Assembly (NCBI GenBank): GCA_000750105.3
Contig: JPHH03000011.1
Coordinates: 434,001 to 498,000 of the forward strand
Direction: 5' to 3'
Source of the DNA: Tolypocladium sp. Sup5 PDA-1
Lineage: Eukaryota > Ascomycota > Sordariomycetes > Hypocreales > Ophiocordycipitaceae
DNA: 64,000 nucleotides
Program-made: the position numbers and the translations under genes
Notes under the pieces: model-generated
The model's database searches: none
Told to the model about the DNA's origin: nothing
The model's input: only the letters and a program-made list of their open reading frames with translations
Shown here: positions 10,914 to 22,705 of the stretch, in pieces
Position numbering within the stretch: position 1 is the stretch's first letter
Layout: every line of letters begins with the position of its first letter

Positions 10914-13670
10914 GATTGCGGTTCGCGATGACAGCGCAGCGGTGGTAGTGGCTCAGGCGGCGCGGCGCGACATGAAATCGGGCGACGGATGAAAGCGCGC
11001 ACGGAGCTGCGAGGATAAGAAGAGGTGCAAGTTTGGGAGGAGGTCGCGACGCGACGAGAAGAGGGGTGGCAGCAGCTTTATGCGCACTGCGCAGGCCCGT
11101 GGCGACGGTTCCGAGTGAGGGGCAGGTGCGATGATGCAGTGACGGGGTCGGTGGCGCTGAAGCAAGAGCTTGTGCGCGAACAGGTGTAGCGCTCTGGTTG
11201 CCTGGTGGCGCAAGAGGCTCTGTTCAGGTGCTGGCGGAGGGGACCAAATGCACCGGGCAGCGGGTGCAAAGGGGAGATGAGCTTGATTTGACTTGGATAG
11301 AAGCGGCCCGACGCGATGACAGACAGCTGGCCACACGCGAGGCGCAGTAAAGCTCTCTTGTGCGATGGTCTGTGGTGCGCTGTGGTGCGATCTACCAGAG
11401 CTTCAGTGGAGCTTGAACGTCGCGCGCGCGTTTGTTGTGTGCGGCTGCTTCGAACACCTCCCAAAAAAGAAGATGCGCGATGCGATGCGATGGTCGCGAT
11501 GCAGCTGCAAGACGGGAACAGGAAGGCGGCTGAAAGGGAAGAGCACCTTTGCGAGCCAGAGAGCAGCCGACAACGATGGTTGGTCGCGACCGAGAAGTGC
11601 GAAATGCGACTGCGCAGCTCAGCGCAGGCAAGGCAAGGTTGGGGGAGAGTAATAAGGCGTGGTGCGGTACGTTGATGGTACGTCGGTAGTCGTGCAGCTG
11701 CAGCAAAAACAGCGGGTGCGAGGCGTGTTTATGCGTGAGCACAAGTACCTGGTCGGGTATTTTTTGGGGGCGACGGAGGAGGGGAGGGGTGGAGGGTCTG
11801 CGAAGAAAAGCGCGTGCACGTCAGTGAAATTTGGCCGGTCGGAGGCGCGAAGGTATTTATGAGAGAGAAAGGCAAAGCCCGGCGCGGGCGTTGATGTGTC
11901 TCTATCGGGGCGCCGAAAAAGGGCTGGGCGGGAAAAAATTTACATGGCCGAGGTGGGGGGCGCATCGGGGTCACGAAGCTTAAGGGGGCGTGGCTGGTGC
12001 GTGAGGCTGGGTACCTAAGTCTACGAGTAGATCTGATCTGGAGGTTGGCGCATGGTGCGACTGAGCTCGCATCAACATACACGTGGCCGTTTGCTTGACG
12101 TAGCAGGCTTTACTTTCAAGTCCGCAACAATATTGAGACGAGAGATGAAGAGATGAAGCCGGGAGGGTGAGCTGCTAGTAGTGGCTGGCGCGGACAGGGT
12201 GGTGCTGAGTATTGACGACGCAAGGCGGTGATGAGGGAGGAATAAACCTTGGAACGGGTCTTGGAATCTGAACAGGAACCTTGCCGAGCCTCTCCACTCG
12301 CAAGTCCGCCCCGGTGGTTCATCGTCTACGACTGCATTTTTTTCCACGTCCGCGAGCATATGGCTTTACCCCAACTTGCGTTTGCAGGCTCTCGGGAGTC
12401 GCGCGATTTGGGGCACGCGATGTGGGCGCTCCACCAGCACATGGACCACGTCCAAGGATGCCGTCCATAGCGGTCTAGGTGAGTACAACGATGTCGTGTT
12501 AGTGATATGAGACCCGATGCTAGATATGTTCAGGTGCGTGGAACCCGTTCAGCAGAAGGTACAGTCCGTAGTTCAGGATCTGTGCAACTGTAAGCGGTGT
12601 CCACAAGACCACGGTGACGGACAAAGCGGATGGGACGCGGGAGGAACGGAAGGCAGTGGCGGTCATGATCGGGGCAAGAACAAGCAAAACGGTGCGAATT
12701 CGAACCCACCATTACCAGAGGAGACTCTGTTTCATGGAGTGTTCAGAAGGATGCACGTAAAACCCGTTTATAGGGACAGCGAGGCGTGTTAAGGTTAGCG
12801 TAGACGCGGCATCGCGAGGACAAGTGCGATGCGTTAGTGGGACTCCGATTGAACTGCTGCAGCACAAAACTTACTCGTACATGCAGCAACCACTTCGGGA
12901 GGGTCGCGTTAGCCCGGCGCGTACCGCTAAACCGGGGTTTATGCAGGTCCTGTTGTAGCTGTGGCGCATTGCGCAACGAGAACCAGTGCGGGAAGCAATC
13001 ACCTGACTCCGTGCAATTTCCGCAAGCAGGGGGTTTGGTGTAGGGTAGGCGAGTTTGGGTGACGCTGCAAGCATCGTGACGCATGGGCCAATCAGGCAAG
13101 ACCTCATCTCGAAAGTTGCTGTGATTCACGAGGCAGCCAATCATGTCTGGGTGATGACGCGGACCAGTCCTATCGCAGTTGCAGCAGCCTTGCGTTAGCC
13201 GACCGCGGCATGGCCAAATGAGCTCATCAAACGCCCAGCGATGACCTTCTTGCTGCTCGGACGTGGCGATGAGTCATCAGCGTCTTACAGCTGTTATCAT
13301 CATGTGACTCATCACCTGATCCGCCTTATCACCCTTGATTATGTCATCCCTCCCCTCGAACTCGGGTGGGGACGCACCGCCTGAGCGACCAGGCCTGGCC
13401 TGGACCAAAAAAAAGTTGATCCATCGTCGTGAAGCAGCCGTGAAATTTTCCCACCCAAACCCGGGTACTGATATCGCTGGCTTGACACCTCGTTTCGCGC
13501 ACGAGTGTATCATTTCTCAGCCATATCTACCCCGATCTATACCTTGTTTGTTGGACAGCTATCGACTTCATCTTTTTAGACATACTTCCACGTCCTCCTC
13601 GCATCTTGTACCCAAACATATCCTTCCCCCCCCCCCTCCTCCCGCGGATCGGGTCGTCCTCGTGCCTCTC
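10914..13670. other. 2.8 kb divergent intergenic region
   Basis: Lies between the bromodomain start (minus) and the Utp12-domain start (plus). The first 1 kb is G/A-rich on the plus strand, as expected for a C/T-rich minus-strand leader. Between about 12,400 and 13,080 the minus strand holds short protein-like stretches: a 48-codon frame listed separately, and an ATG at 13074 whose first 24 codons end in a good donor (gtgatt). I could not assemble a full gene. The 100 nt before 13671 contain a C-run and C/T-rich leader. Confidence 0.35.
12520..12666 (-). CDS. possible 48-residue single-pass membrane microprotein
   Basis: An ATG on the minus strand at 12666 opens a 48-codon frame ending in TAG at 12520-12522. 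It has a short basic, Ser-rich N-terminus (TAFRSSRVPSALS) followed by one long hydrophobic stretch (VTVVLWTPLTVAQILNYGL) and a polar tail (NGFHAPEHI), a layout seen in small mitochondrial inner-membrane or ER subunits. A TATA-like ctataaac sits about 100 nt upstream on the same strand. An intron-like end (ctaac...ctcacctag) just downstream means the true C-terminus may differ. I do not recognise the family, and a chance open frame cannot be ruled out. Confidence 0.25.
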   Translation of the reverse strand: MTATAFRSSRVPSALSVTVVLWTPLTVAQILNYGLYLLLNGFHAPEHI

Positions 13671-14909
13671 ATGCCCATGTCGACGAAGCGAAAGGGGCCG
13701 GCCAAGCTGGCGGCCCCGGTCGTCAAGGCGGGCGCAAAGATATCCACAAAGAGCACAATCGATGAATCAAGGACGTCCGTCGCCGGCACCGATGCTCTGC
13801 AGGGCTCCCACATGGAGATGATAGCCATTTCGTCCGACGACGGCAGCGAGGACGATATCTCCGACCAGGAAGACAGCGACGAAGTGGAGCAGGTCAATGG
13901 CGAGAAGGGTGCCACGAAACTGGCAGCGGCCCTTGCGGCGCGCGTCAATGGCAAGCACGCCGGTCGCGACGACGCAGGCGCCGAGGAGTCGGATGGAGAA
14001 CCTACATCACCGTCCTTTGGCGAGCTGCTGCGTGACAACGAGGTCATCGATGTGCCGGCCCTTCTCCAGCAATCTAGCACGGCGAGCGATGCGGCGATAC
14101 AGCGTCCCCGAACGGCCATCGTCGCTCCCTCCCATCAATCTCTTACCACCGTCCTCACCCAAGCGCTGCGAACTGATGACACCGACCTCCTGGAGTCCTG
14201 CCTCCACACAAACGACCTCATCACCGTCCGAAACACGATAGAGCGGATCGACAGCGCCCTAGCTGGTAACCTGCTGACCAAGCTGGCGGCCAGGTTGTAC
14301 AGGCGGCCTGGGCGAGCAGGCAACCTCATGACGTGGGTCCAATGGACGCTCGTGTCTCATGGCGGCGCCCTGGCTTCGCAGCCCAAGGTGATACACAGCC
14401 TCAATGGCCTGCAGAAGGTGCTGGCCGAGCGGGCCAAGGGGCTTAACAGTCTCCTTGCCCTGAAGGGCAAGCTGGATCTGCTGGACGGCCAAATGGATCT
14501 GCGGAGAAAGATGCAGCGAAACTCCGGCCTGCTGCAGCAAGGGGAAAGCGACGACGACGACGACGAAGACGTAATCTGGGTCGAGGGCGAGACGGACGCC
14601 GTCAGCGACAAGGACCTCTCCAACGGAATCGGGTCCCGAAGGAAACGAAACGCGGATGGCAGCGACGACGATGAAGACGTACCCGTGACGAATGGCTTCG
14701 TGGGCGACTCGGAGGACGAGGAAGAGGCCTCGGACGTGGAGGAAGATGATGACAGCGACGACGCGGAGGAGCCCCTGGATGAGGACGAGGTGGACCACAA
14801 CGACGTGGAGGAGTCCATGGGCGAGGACGAGGAGAGTGATGTCGAGGCCGCCGCCCCGCCGCCCAAGATGCAAAAGGTGGCGAGGTCGTCCTTTTCGAAG
14901 AGAAAGTAA
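13671..14909 (+). CDS. Utp12-domain protein of the small-subunit processome (Utp5/Utp9-like)
   Basis: Single exon, 412 residues when started at ATG 13671; a second Met follows two codons later, and the frame stays open upstream to 13335 through a C/T-rich, C-run region that looks like leader rather than protein. The N-terminus is basic (MSTKRKGPAKLAAP). Residues about 153-276 form the helical Utp12 domain: SLTTVLTQALRTDDTDLLES, then NTIERIDSALAGNLLTKLAARL and MTWVQWTLVSHGG. The C-terminal third is very rich in Asp/Glu/Ser, with a basic end (RSSFSKRK). Utp12-domain proteins assemble on nascent pre-18S rRNA in the nucleolus. Yeast Utp5, Utp12 and Pwp2 also have WD40 repeats, which are missing here, so this is the short form common in filamentous fungi. 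Confidence 0.8.
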   Translation: MPMSTKRKGPAKLAAPVVKAGAKISTKSTIDESRTSVAGTDALQGSHMEMIAISSDDGSEDDISDQEDSDEVEQVNGEKGATKLAAALAARVNGKHAGRDDAGAEESDGEPTSPSFGELLRDNEVIDVPALLQQSSTASDAAIQRPRTAIVAPSHQSLTTVLTQALRTDDTDLLESCLHTNDLITVRNTIERIDSALAGNLLTKLAARLYRRPGRAGNLMTWVQWTLVSHGGALASQPKVIHSLNGLQKVLAERAKGLNSLLALKGKLDLLDGQMDLRRKMQRNSGLLQQGESDDDDDEDVIWVEGETDAVSDKDLSNGIGSRRKRNADGSDDDEDVPVTNGFVGDSEDEEEASDVEEDDDSDDAEEPLDEDEVDHNDVEESMGEDEESDVEAAAPPPKMQKVARSSFSKRK

Positions 14910-15509
14910 AAGCATGGATTAGGCATGTCCGTTTGTTCCATGTTTCGTCTTAAAAGGGCATATTTCTTGGCGTTGGTTCATGTAGGTAGATATGGGACTG
15001 TGCAACATACCGCGTTGATACATTGCGCACGCCGCGTTCCTCCATCCTCTATGGCACTTATGCCCCTGGACTCGAAGCCCTACTTGAACGATCCACGCTC
15101 GGAAAGGTTCTTTGTAATCCAATACTGTTTCGGTGCAAACTGGGCTCGAGGCTAAGCTAGGTTTAAAATGATTCATCTTGACGCTGCTCTGTACTGCACA
15201 CAGCCCATCTATCTACCTTGGCTATCCATCTACCTATATCCTAGTATGTACAGTATCCCCCCAAGTCAATGAGTCCACCATGGACTGGGGGGACATGTCG
15301 AAAAACATAAACGCCTCCAGCGATGCAAATGCCACCATCCGGCCTTTGCAACCCCAAGACAGAAGAAGAAAAAGAAGGGGGTTGCGGACAACAGCCCCTC
15401 AGCAGAACCAGGCTATGTGTTCCAAGCTCTTCTAGTATAAACAAAAACGCCGGCTGTCCATGGAGAAAATCTTCGAAAACGGAGCCACTAGTATAAAGGA
15501 TGTAGAAGG
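14910..15509. other. convergent 3' intergenic region
   Basis: 600 nt between the ends of the Utp12-domain gene (plus) and the 623-residue hypothetical gene (minus). Both 3' UTRs fall here. No gene or repeat recognised. Confidence 0.5.
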
Positions 15510-17381
15510 CTAGATGGCCCAACTGCCTTTTCTCTCCCTGACACCCCATGCGAGCGGATCCAGGTTATCCAAATCGGGGTGCTGTCGCGCCCATTCCACG
15601 ATGTATACCTTGAGAGCCTTCCACCGCGGGCACCTAGCCTCCTCGGATGAGTCCTCTAGCTTCATTTCCAGCATGTGGCCCTTGGCCATCTGCTTCTCGT
15701 CGTCCCTGCCGAGGTCTTCGACGCTGACGCGGCTGATCTTGGCGAGCTCTTCGTCAAACGAGTGAGCCATCGCAGGGTAGCCCAAGGACAGGTAGTTGTA
15801 GACTTGAGTGACAAACTCGTCGCCAAACTCTTGCAAGATCTTCTCGTCTCGCTCTGCTTGTGCCTTTTCACGACGTAGACGTTCGTCGAGTCCATGGAGC
15901 ATGTGCAGGCCCTTGACCGCGCCGTTTTTCGGTCGACGCTCTGCGGTCCATAGGCCGGGAGGGCTGCCTGACGAGTCGGATGACGCGTACACCGAGCCGG
16001 GCTCCTCGCTCAGCGACTCAAAGGTGAAAGGCTCGCGGGGTGTCCCCGGCGGCTGCGGTGTAACGATCATATGTGCAGCGTGCAGGTCTGCCGGCACGAT
16101 GTACCCGGCGTTGGATTCCGACCTGCAGCAATACCCTCTCCAGAGACCTCCATCGCCCGAGAGATCCCGGTTCTTCTCCCTCGACCCTCCATCCTCGACA
16201 AACGGGTGATCCGTCTCCAACTTGGTCTGTTTTGGAGAGGGGCATTTCCGAAACGTCAGGTCCTTGCCAAGCATCGGCGGCGAGGCAGCCTGTCGCATGA
16301 GATGGAGCTTGGGGTCCTCGGGCTGCAGTCCGAAGGCGCCAAACGGCCGGCCGAATCCCACATCCTGAGCACGGTGCCCGGCATCGGGAGCCAGGTGAGC
16401 GGCCGGGCTGTGGGCCAGCGCTGGTTCTCGATTACCAGAGGCCGGAGGGACCTGCCCCGCCCGGGTATCGGTCTGCTTGATGTGTCGATTGTCATCCGCG
16501 ATAAAGCGGTCGGGTCGGGTAATGGGCGCGAGGGATTCCCTCAGTGACTGGATCTCGACCATGGAATCCCTCCTATCGTCGGGGGCAATCTTGTTGGTCG
16601 TGGTCCACAGCGGATTCGGGGGCACAGCCAGGTCCATCTTGTCGAGGTCAGAGTCGGTTCGCATGAATGTGTCCTCCTCATCCACAGCCATTTCATCGTC
16701 GTCACGTTCCTCAGCGAGATGCTCGGCATGTTTCTGCATGTGCTTATGCCACCAGTTCAGATCCAGGTTGGACGACTTCCGGCGTGCCCTAGACTGGCCA
16801 TGGTGGCCCTGGTCTTGGAGTGTGTTTTCGGCAGAGTTGTCGCTGTCTGAGCTCTCGCGAAAGTAGAAATGTGCTACACCACCCTCGCGAGCCCGGCTGT
16901 TGGGGAACGCGGCAAGGGCAGCCTCCTCGATCTGCCGTGCAGCCTCTTTGGCAGCCAGCTCCAAGAGGTACTCCTTGACCCCCTCATCTTCCGTCTCTCG
17001 CCGCGTCGGCGGCATGTGACGAAGCGGCTCATCGTCCACAGAGTCCCCGCGCTTCCGCCGCGGCCTGGACTTGGCCAAATAGATGTGGTTCGTATAGGGA
17101 GTGATGTCAGTCTTGTCTGTCGGCCGGGTTGCAGGGCCTGGATCGCCAGCCCTGCGCGTCCTCCTTGACGTCTCGATCAACTGAGGTTTGAAACGGCGTC
17201 TGTATTGTTGCGGCTCGGGAATTGTCGGCGAGGGCGATCGAGGGGACGGTTCGGGGGTCAGCTCCGGGTTCGGACCAACAACACGACCCTGTGAGTACTG
17301 GGTTGTGTTGCGGACGGATTGAAACGTCGTCTCGATGGGGACGGGGGCGAATCGCCGTTTTGGCTCGTCGGGCCTCGCCAT
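15510..17381 (-). CDS. conserved-looking hypothetical protein, 623 residues
   Basis: Single exon. I do not recognise the family. The N-terminal two thirds are rich in Pro, Arg, Ser and acidic residues and look disordered (for example PEPSPRSPSPTIPEPQQ near residue 43). A charged segment near residues 205-245 contains LNWWHKHMQKHAEHLAEERD and then an acidic cluster. The last 120 residues look folded: DEKILQEFGDEFVTQVYNYL, LGYPAMAHSFDEELAKIS and WKALKVYIVEWARQHPDLD, suggesting a helical domain with conserved aromatics. No signal peptide and no membrane segment; probably nuclear or cytosolic. The long frame, composition and C-terminal pattern all favour a real gene. Confidence 0.75.
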   Translation of the reverse strand: MARPDEPKRRFAPVPIETTFQSVRNTTQYSQGRVVGPNPELTPEPSPRSPSPTIPEPQQYRRRFKPQLIETSRRTRRAGDPGPATRPTDKTDITPYTNHIYLAKSRPRRKRGDSVDDEPLRHMPPTRRETEDEGVKEYLLELAAKEAARQIEEAALAAFPNSRAREGGVAHFYFRESSDSDNSAENTLQDQGHHGQSRARRKSSNLDLNWWHKHMQKHAEHLAEERDDDEMAVDEEDTFMRTDSDLDKMDLAVPPNPLWTTTNKIAPDDRRDSMVEIQSLRESLAPITRPDRFIADDNRHIKQTDTRAGQVPPASGNREPALAHSPAAHLAPDAGHRAQDVGFGRPFGAFGLQPEDPKLHLMRQAASPPMLGKDLTFRKCPSPKQTKLETDHPFVEDGGSREKNRDLSGDGGLWRGYCCRSESNAGYIVPADLHAAHMIVTPQPPGTPREPFTFESLSEEPGSVYASSDSSGSPPGLWTAERRPKNGAVKGLHMLHGLDERLRREKAQAERDEKILQEFGDEFVTQVYNYLSLGYPAMAHSFDEELAKISRVSVEDLGRDDEKQMAKGHMLEMKLEDSSEEARCPRWKALKVYIVEWARQHPDLDNLDPLAWGVRERKGSWAI

Positions 17382-18070
17382 GATGGACGACTCAGAGCAG
17401 GACGATGGGGGATGGCGTCGTCACAGGAGGTCGTCCAAGGCCGGGGCGGAGGGGGTTAAAGTCGCCGCCAAAGCCGACCACGCAAGAGAGGGGAATCGCT
17501 ACGGGCAGGGCATGCCTTGACCTGTGCGGATGCAGTCGTAGCCTTGCAGCAAGATGACGGCGAGCATGAATAGGAGGAGGCCAGCCGTCGAGATTGGCGG
17601 TGGATGCTCTGGCAGAGGTGATGAGGGTTGTTGATGAGGCCCAGGCGAGGGCGGGCCAGGGGCAACAGCTAATAATGGTATTGTAGGGTGCAATCACCTG
17701 GCCTCGACCGCTCACGATGGCAATAATACAGCGACCGAGTTGTTCTGGTAGTGGAGTGGGGCGGCTGTCGTGGCTTTTGGTGGGGTGAACGCCAGGTCTA
17801 AGTACAGTCCGAAGAGCACCAATGGGCACTGTCCTCCAGCCCCTCACGTCAAAGCGAGATGGCGGTTTTGGTGACACTGTCACGTGGATGCTCCGCATCT
17901 CTAGACACGTTCGCACTGTAAAGGTACATATATTCAACGGCACCATCCCTAGTTGTGCCCGACACGCCGCGCTCTCACTGGACGAACCAACAAGTTCAGG
18001 GCACCTCAGCAACGTCGGTTCCCCTGGCCGCAAACTCTCACGCCAGCTCCTTCCAGGTCCAAGTCGGTAC

Positions 18071-18090
18071 GTAGTCCGTACGGAGTACCG
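18071..18090. repeat. near-palindromic TACGGAGTAC-type motif
   Basis: gtagtccgtacggagtac is an 18-bp inverted repeat with a single mismatch between its arms. Related 9-10 bp units recur in spacers across the window but were not noticed inside the coding regions examined. Confidence 0.5.
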
Positions 18091-19781
18091 TAGATCCTGC
18101 AATGATCATCGGCGTAGAATCCAAGCCTAAAACTCCCGAAAGCAGCAGCACTTGGCATCATCATCTCGCCTGCGCTGCCAGATCCTCGGCAAAAATTGCG
18201 CCATGTACGGACTACGGACTACCTAGGCCTGATATGTTTCGATTGCAGTGCCCGAGATTGTGCCACGGCGAGGTATGTGGACGGGCGACGCATTCGACAG
18301 CCACGAACAGACCTGGCATGGCAAATCGCTTCCTTGTCCGATGCTTACGGCCATGAAACCGCTGGAATGCAAGAATCGGTGAACAGGCGCGGCACTAATT
18401 CCAGCATGGCCAAGCCCAATATTATCTGCGGCCAGGATGCTTCCCCGGCCGCTACACCAGCCGCTACGCTGCTTGCCCGTACGGGACGCTGGTGAAGCCT
18501 TCACCGACAATTGACTATCGGACGATGTCCAACAGCGCAATGGTCAAGCTGGCCAATGCTGCGCGGGCGCCTCTGTGCCTCTCCGCAAAGGCGCGTCGCA
18601 TTGGCGGTTGAGCGAACTCAATGCTGCCGGTCCCGGAGTGGGATGAGGTCGACCAAGACTGTGGCCCCTGGTCCATGGTCAGCAAGAGTCTGACAAGTAC
18701 TTCGTACGAGGTTTTCCAACCTGAAGGGCAATCTCAGCGACAGCAAAACGGGCCGGGGTTGGCAAATTGCTACAATTTTTCACATGATGGGCGCATAGCT
18801 CTTATGTTCAGGAGCACCACAGTTGTTGCACCGGTTGCCCCATTGTTCATCCACTCATAATATCCTCTCGACGGCAAGATATGTAGCGATTTGATTATTA
18901 AAGGCTGTTCTTGCGCTGGGTTGTGGGGAACTTACAAGCACGAACAGACACGGTTTGCCGCCGGCTCCGCTGCGACTGACCGATATGTCGTCGACAACTC
19001 GTGAAGCTGCCTGTGATGCGACTGCGATCAACGTCGACCTGCAGCCGGATGGCACACCGCCCAGCTGTCCAGCTGCTGTTGTGGATAAGGAGGGCCACAC
19101 CTCAGCTGGCTTTGAGCCGATAAACGATTAGTGTTGGCTCGCCACTCAATACCAACGGAGTCTCGTTGCTTGATGTTCAGACGATGGTTGATATCAAGAA
19201 CCTACCCTGTACGGTTCACCTTAATGGAAACCCGACGGTGTCTGAAGACCCATACCCTGAGGCTGCCTGCCAATTATCCATTCTGGGGAGATTCTCTCAT
19301 GCCAAGTTTGAAATTACTGGGCCGCGAGACGTCTGTGGGGGAGCTCGTTGAGTCGGTACACAACAAACGCCAACTCAGTCTGTGTGCTGTCAGGTACGCA
19401 CCCATGTAGGACAGCGCCCAGTGACATGTCTCGACAGTGCTGGCCCGGCGTCATTGGTTGTTTCCCTGACCCTGGCAGGTTGAGAGGCGTCACAGAGGCG
19501 ACAAGCGTGCCCAACCTATCGTTTCCGTGGGGTGGCGAGAGGTGGTAATGATACGGCTGCAGAAGATGGTACGACGTTGGATGGATAGCCCTTCTGCCCT
19601 GGGTGGGCAAGACATGGGCTGGACATAGCCCGGGCAACGAACACGTCCTCGCAAGCCTCGATAGCCATAGGCTTCGCGGTTGTCTCAATTTGACATCACT
19701 CGGTCGTTGTCAGCGTCAATTGCCGAAGTGCAATAGTAGCTGAAGCTATTAGTACACACATCATCGGCTTATAACGCTACT

Positions 19782-19800
19782 TCGTAGTCCGTAGTCCGTA
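19782..19800. repeat. direct double TAGTCCG motif
   Basis: tcgtagtccgtagtccgta is a tandem doublet of the same TAGTCCG unit found at 18071 and 21541. It lies in a gene-free stretch. Confidence 0.45.
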
Positions 19801-22705
19801 CACGCTACGGCTACAAGCGACCTGGGACAGCTGTTTGTCTGGGACGAGGTGCATGCCATGAGACATGCAACACCGGCATCAGCAGGGACCCATTGGTCGT
19901 GTAGCGTTTAAATGACCGCGAGCGTCAACATCGCGGGTTGTGTCAGGCTCTCGCCCAACTGATCTTTACATGGGCGTGTGTGACCGTCTGTCGTGCAGCT
20001 GGGCATACAGCAGAGGAACGACACGACTCTGGACGGACGAGCCGCGGGAACCGCATCGAGTCATCGACGGTGGTTGCGCGCTACTGCATCCCAACGCAGC
20101 CGATCTGGATACTCGTAGTGCCCGTACATCGCGGTTCGTCCAGTTCAACGATGGATCGAACCAGCCACCGACCTTTGCCTACGGGGCGATCTCGATGGCT
20201 CCGGAGCGCGAAGTTGGCCCAACAGACAGATCGCTATGCGCAAGGGTAGCATATTGCCAGTTAGGTAGGTACTCTACGTGCCACAGCATCAGTGACAGGC
20301 AAGATGCCGTTCCACAGCAACTCATCTGCAAATGAGTCTGCCACAGGCAGTATATATCCACGCTGCTGTGATACGTGCCGCAATGAGTGCAAGACGGGAC
20401 GGGACGTCGTCTACGTGCCGTCCTGGCGACCGTTGCCGAGAGTACTAGATGGCGAGGCTTGCATCCGCCAAGCTGCGATTGAGCTTGTCAACTCGTCACC
20501 AGCAGTCCGAGGTGACAGATGGCGATCTGTGTGATGGAAGCATATCCGCGGACCGAGACGATGCCATTGGCTGACGCAGTATTAGAACTGGTTTACCTGG
20601 ACGCTGGCAATCAAAATCTTGGCCTATCGGAGAGCAATGACGAGTGTTTCTGTATCGGTGGAGAGAGGACAGCAAAAGATCGCCTCCCAACCCCGTGAGA
20701 CAGAGGCAGAGGTCCGCTGAACGAGTGAGACGCGGGCTCGTCTGCTGAGGGCCTCTTGGGCCTCATCCAACGTCGCTTCCAGGAGCGGCCCTCGCCGGTG
20801 CTAGCATTTGCAATTACGCATGCAATACGAGCCCGACGGTGTGAGCGAGTGCCGCCGCCCAGAACAAGAAAGCCGACGATCCCAACTTGGAGGACCGGAG
20901 GCGCCCCATCTGTTGGACCTGGAATCTCGAGACGGCTCATGATCCGTCCGTGCCTTGGAGGCGGGACGGGCACCCGCCTTTTTGTGGGCAGCCACTGCAA
21001 GGTCCGCGCGGCGCAGCAACTTTGGGGCGGTGCAGCGGAGGGACACGAGCAGAGGCCTAAAAACAGGACTGTCCACCTGGAACAGCCGTCCGTGGCCACT
21101 ACCTACCTGGTAAGGTAGGTACCTAGGCCGCTAGCGGTGCTGTCCAGGCTGCTAGTGGCCCACTGTAGCGATTCGCGCCGCGTCTAGGTACGGGATACGG
21201 CCTGACCAGTTCCGGAAGTCTGGGGGTGGTCTGGCTTGGAGATGATGGATGAACTGTCAGTACGAGGGCCACGTCGATACATCGTAGTCAGTCAGTTCAT
21301 TTTATTTGAGGGGGAAGAGACAGCTGTGGATGTGGTTGTGCTGCTGTACGACGAACCCAGCAGTGAAGCTCACCAGACAAAGGTAAGGTAGGTTGCATCA
21401 CGACGCACAGCAGCAGAGCATCACGACCACAGCTGCATGCTGCAAGTGCCAGCCTACGCGTGGGTTAAGGTTACCTACTCGTACTATCGTCAAAACCCCA
21501 CACGCAAACGCAAACATGCCGGAGATTGCGACGGTCTGTATCCGTACGAGGAGTCCGTATGTAGTCCGTAGTACTGATGTAATTTCTTGGTGATATCGGC
21601 AACGAGGACCGTGTCGCCGCTGGCGGCATGTCGGTGCAACCTCGATCCAGAGCCTCTGTCGCGCTGGCGCGCCTTGGCCCGCAGCACGGCAAGGATACGA
21701 TCCTTGACCGGGATGTGTGTCTGCATCCAGCGCGACCAGGGGAAAGAGGGTGGAACCACGAGGCCGTTCTCGATCTCTTCCGAGGCAGCGAAGCCAAGAT
21801 GTGTTTGGCGCAGCGCCTCAGTTATTAGAAACGCCGCCGGGGCTGGTCTTGTTTCCTTCCAGCCACACTTGCCAAAACCTGCTTCCAAGCATTCGTATTC
21901 TCCCCATCTCCCATCGCCACCACGGAGGCTGGACAGGACAAAGGATTGGGGACAAAGCAGCTCCCCCCGGTTTCCTTCTCGTGCATCTGCGAAGCGGAAG
22001 TGTCCTTCTTGCGACTCCAGGGACCCTGGTCTCTGCCCGTGTTGCTTTTGCGATTCCTGATCCGCTGCACTCCGTACTGGGCGCCATCGCCAGACGCCGC
22101 ATCCGTCCTGGTCTGGGACCCGACTCGAGCTCGTCACAACAACCAATTCTCGGACCGCTGCGTGTTGGACGGCCCTCAAACTGCGACAAACACCCCCCAA
22201 AAACCAGCAACTCCCGTGCGCGGATTCCGTTTCCCCCCTGTCTTGTGCTCGCTGCCGAATGAGCAAAGGAGACAGCATCCGCAGTCCCTGGCTCGTTATC
22301 GTGTGGCGCATTGCTCGTGTTTGCCAACCTACCTGCTCTCACCACCAACGGCAGGCTTTTCCCCCTTCCGCCCTCGACGCAACGACGACGGCCCTCTCTC
22401 TCCGCGTCTTGATCAGGCATACGCCACAGTCGCCAGCGCATTCTCGCCGTCGGTAGCGAGGAATGACCGCATCTGCAGCTCGCCCTGGTCGCAAGTCAGG
22501 CTACTGACTCTCATGTCTCGGTTGTCACGAGACATCTGAGGAGCCTCCCCCACCCCCAAGTTTCCGCTGGAGCTGACGCTCTCGTCGAGTCGAGAGCCCA
22601 TCGATCAAGTATATATCCAAAACCTGGATAGAAGTTGTTGATAAGAAGCCCACATTCCTTCTCTTTTCCGCGCCGCTGGCAGCACCGCCTGAGGCGTCCA
22701 AGGTC

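Larger units (their letters stand above)
17382..22705. other. 5.3 kb gene-poor stretch
   Basis: No convincing gene on either strand: frames are short, of mixed composition and without domain motifs. The stretch carries several copies of a TAGTCCGTA/TACGGACTA motif (18071-18090, 18205-18221, 19782-19800, 21541-21573) and ACCTACCTAGGTA-like runs (20262-20275, 21100-21128, 21380-21395). From about 21,840 to 22,640 the plus strand is C/T-rich and probably forms the leader and promoter of the gene at 22706. Confidence 0.5.

Noticed and set aside
10053..10931. Plus-strand frame of 292 codons opposite the bromodomain gene
   Set aside because: Arg/Leu-rich antisense of an acidic Pro/Glu/Ala-rich segment; no start context and no motif.
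12680..12725. tRNA-like arm (ggtgggttcgaattcgcacc on the minus strand)
   Set aside because: The loop resembles TTCGAAT, but the stem does not pair over five bases and no acceptor or anticodon arms are found at the right distance.
17382..22705. Transposon or degenerate retroelement filling the gene-poor stretch
   Set aside because: No reverse transcriptase, integrase or transposase motif, no long terminal or inverted repeats, and no strong A/T skew typical of repeat-induced point mutation was seen.
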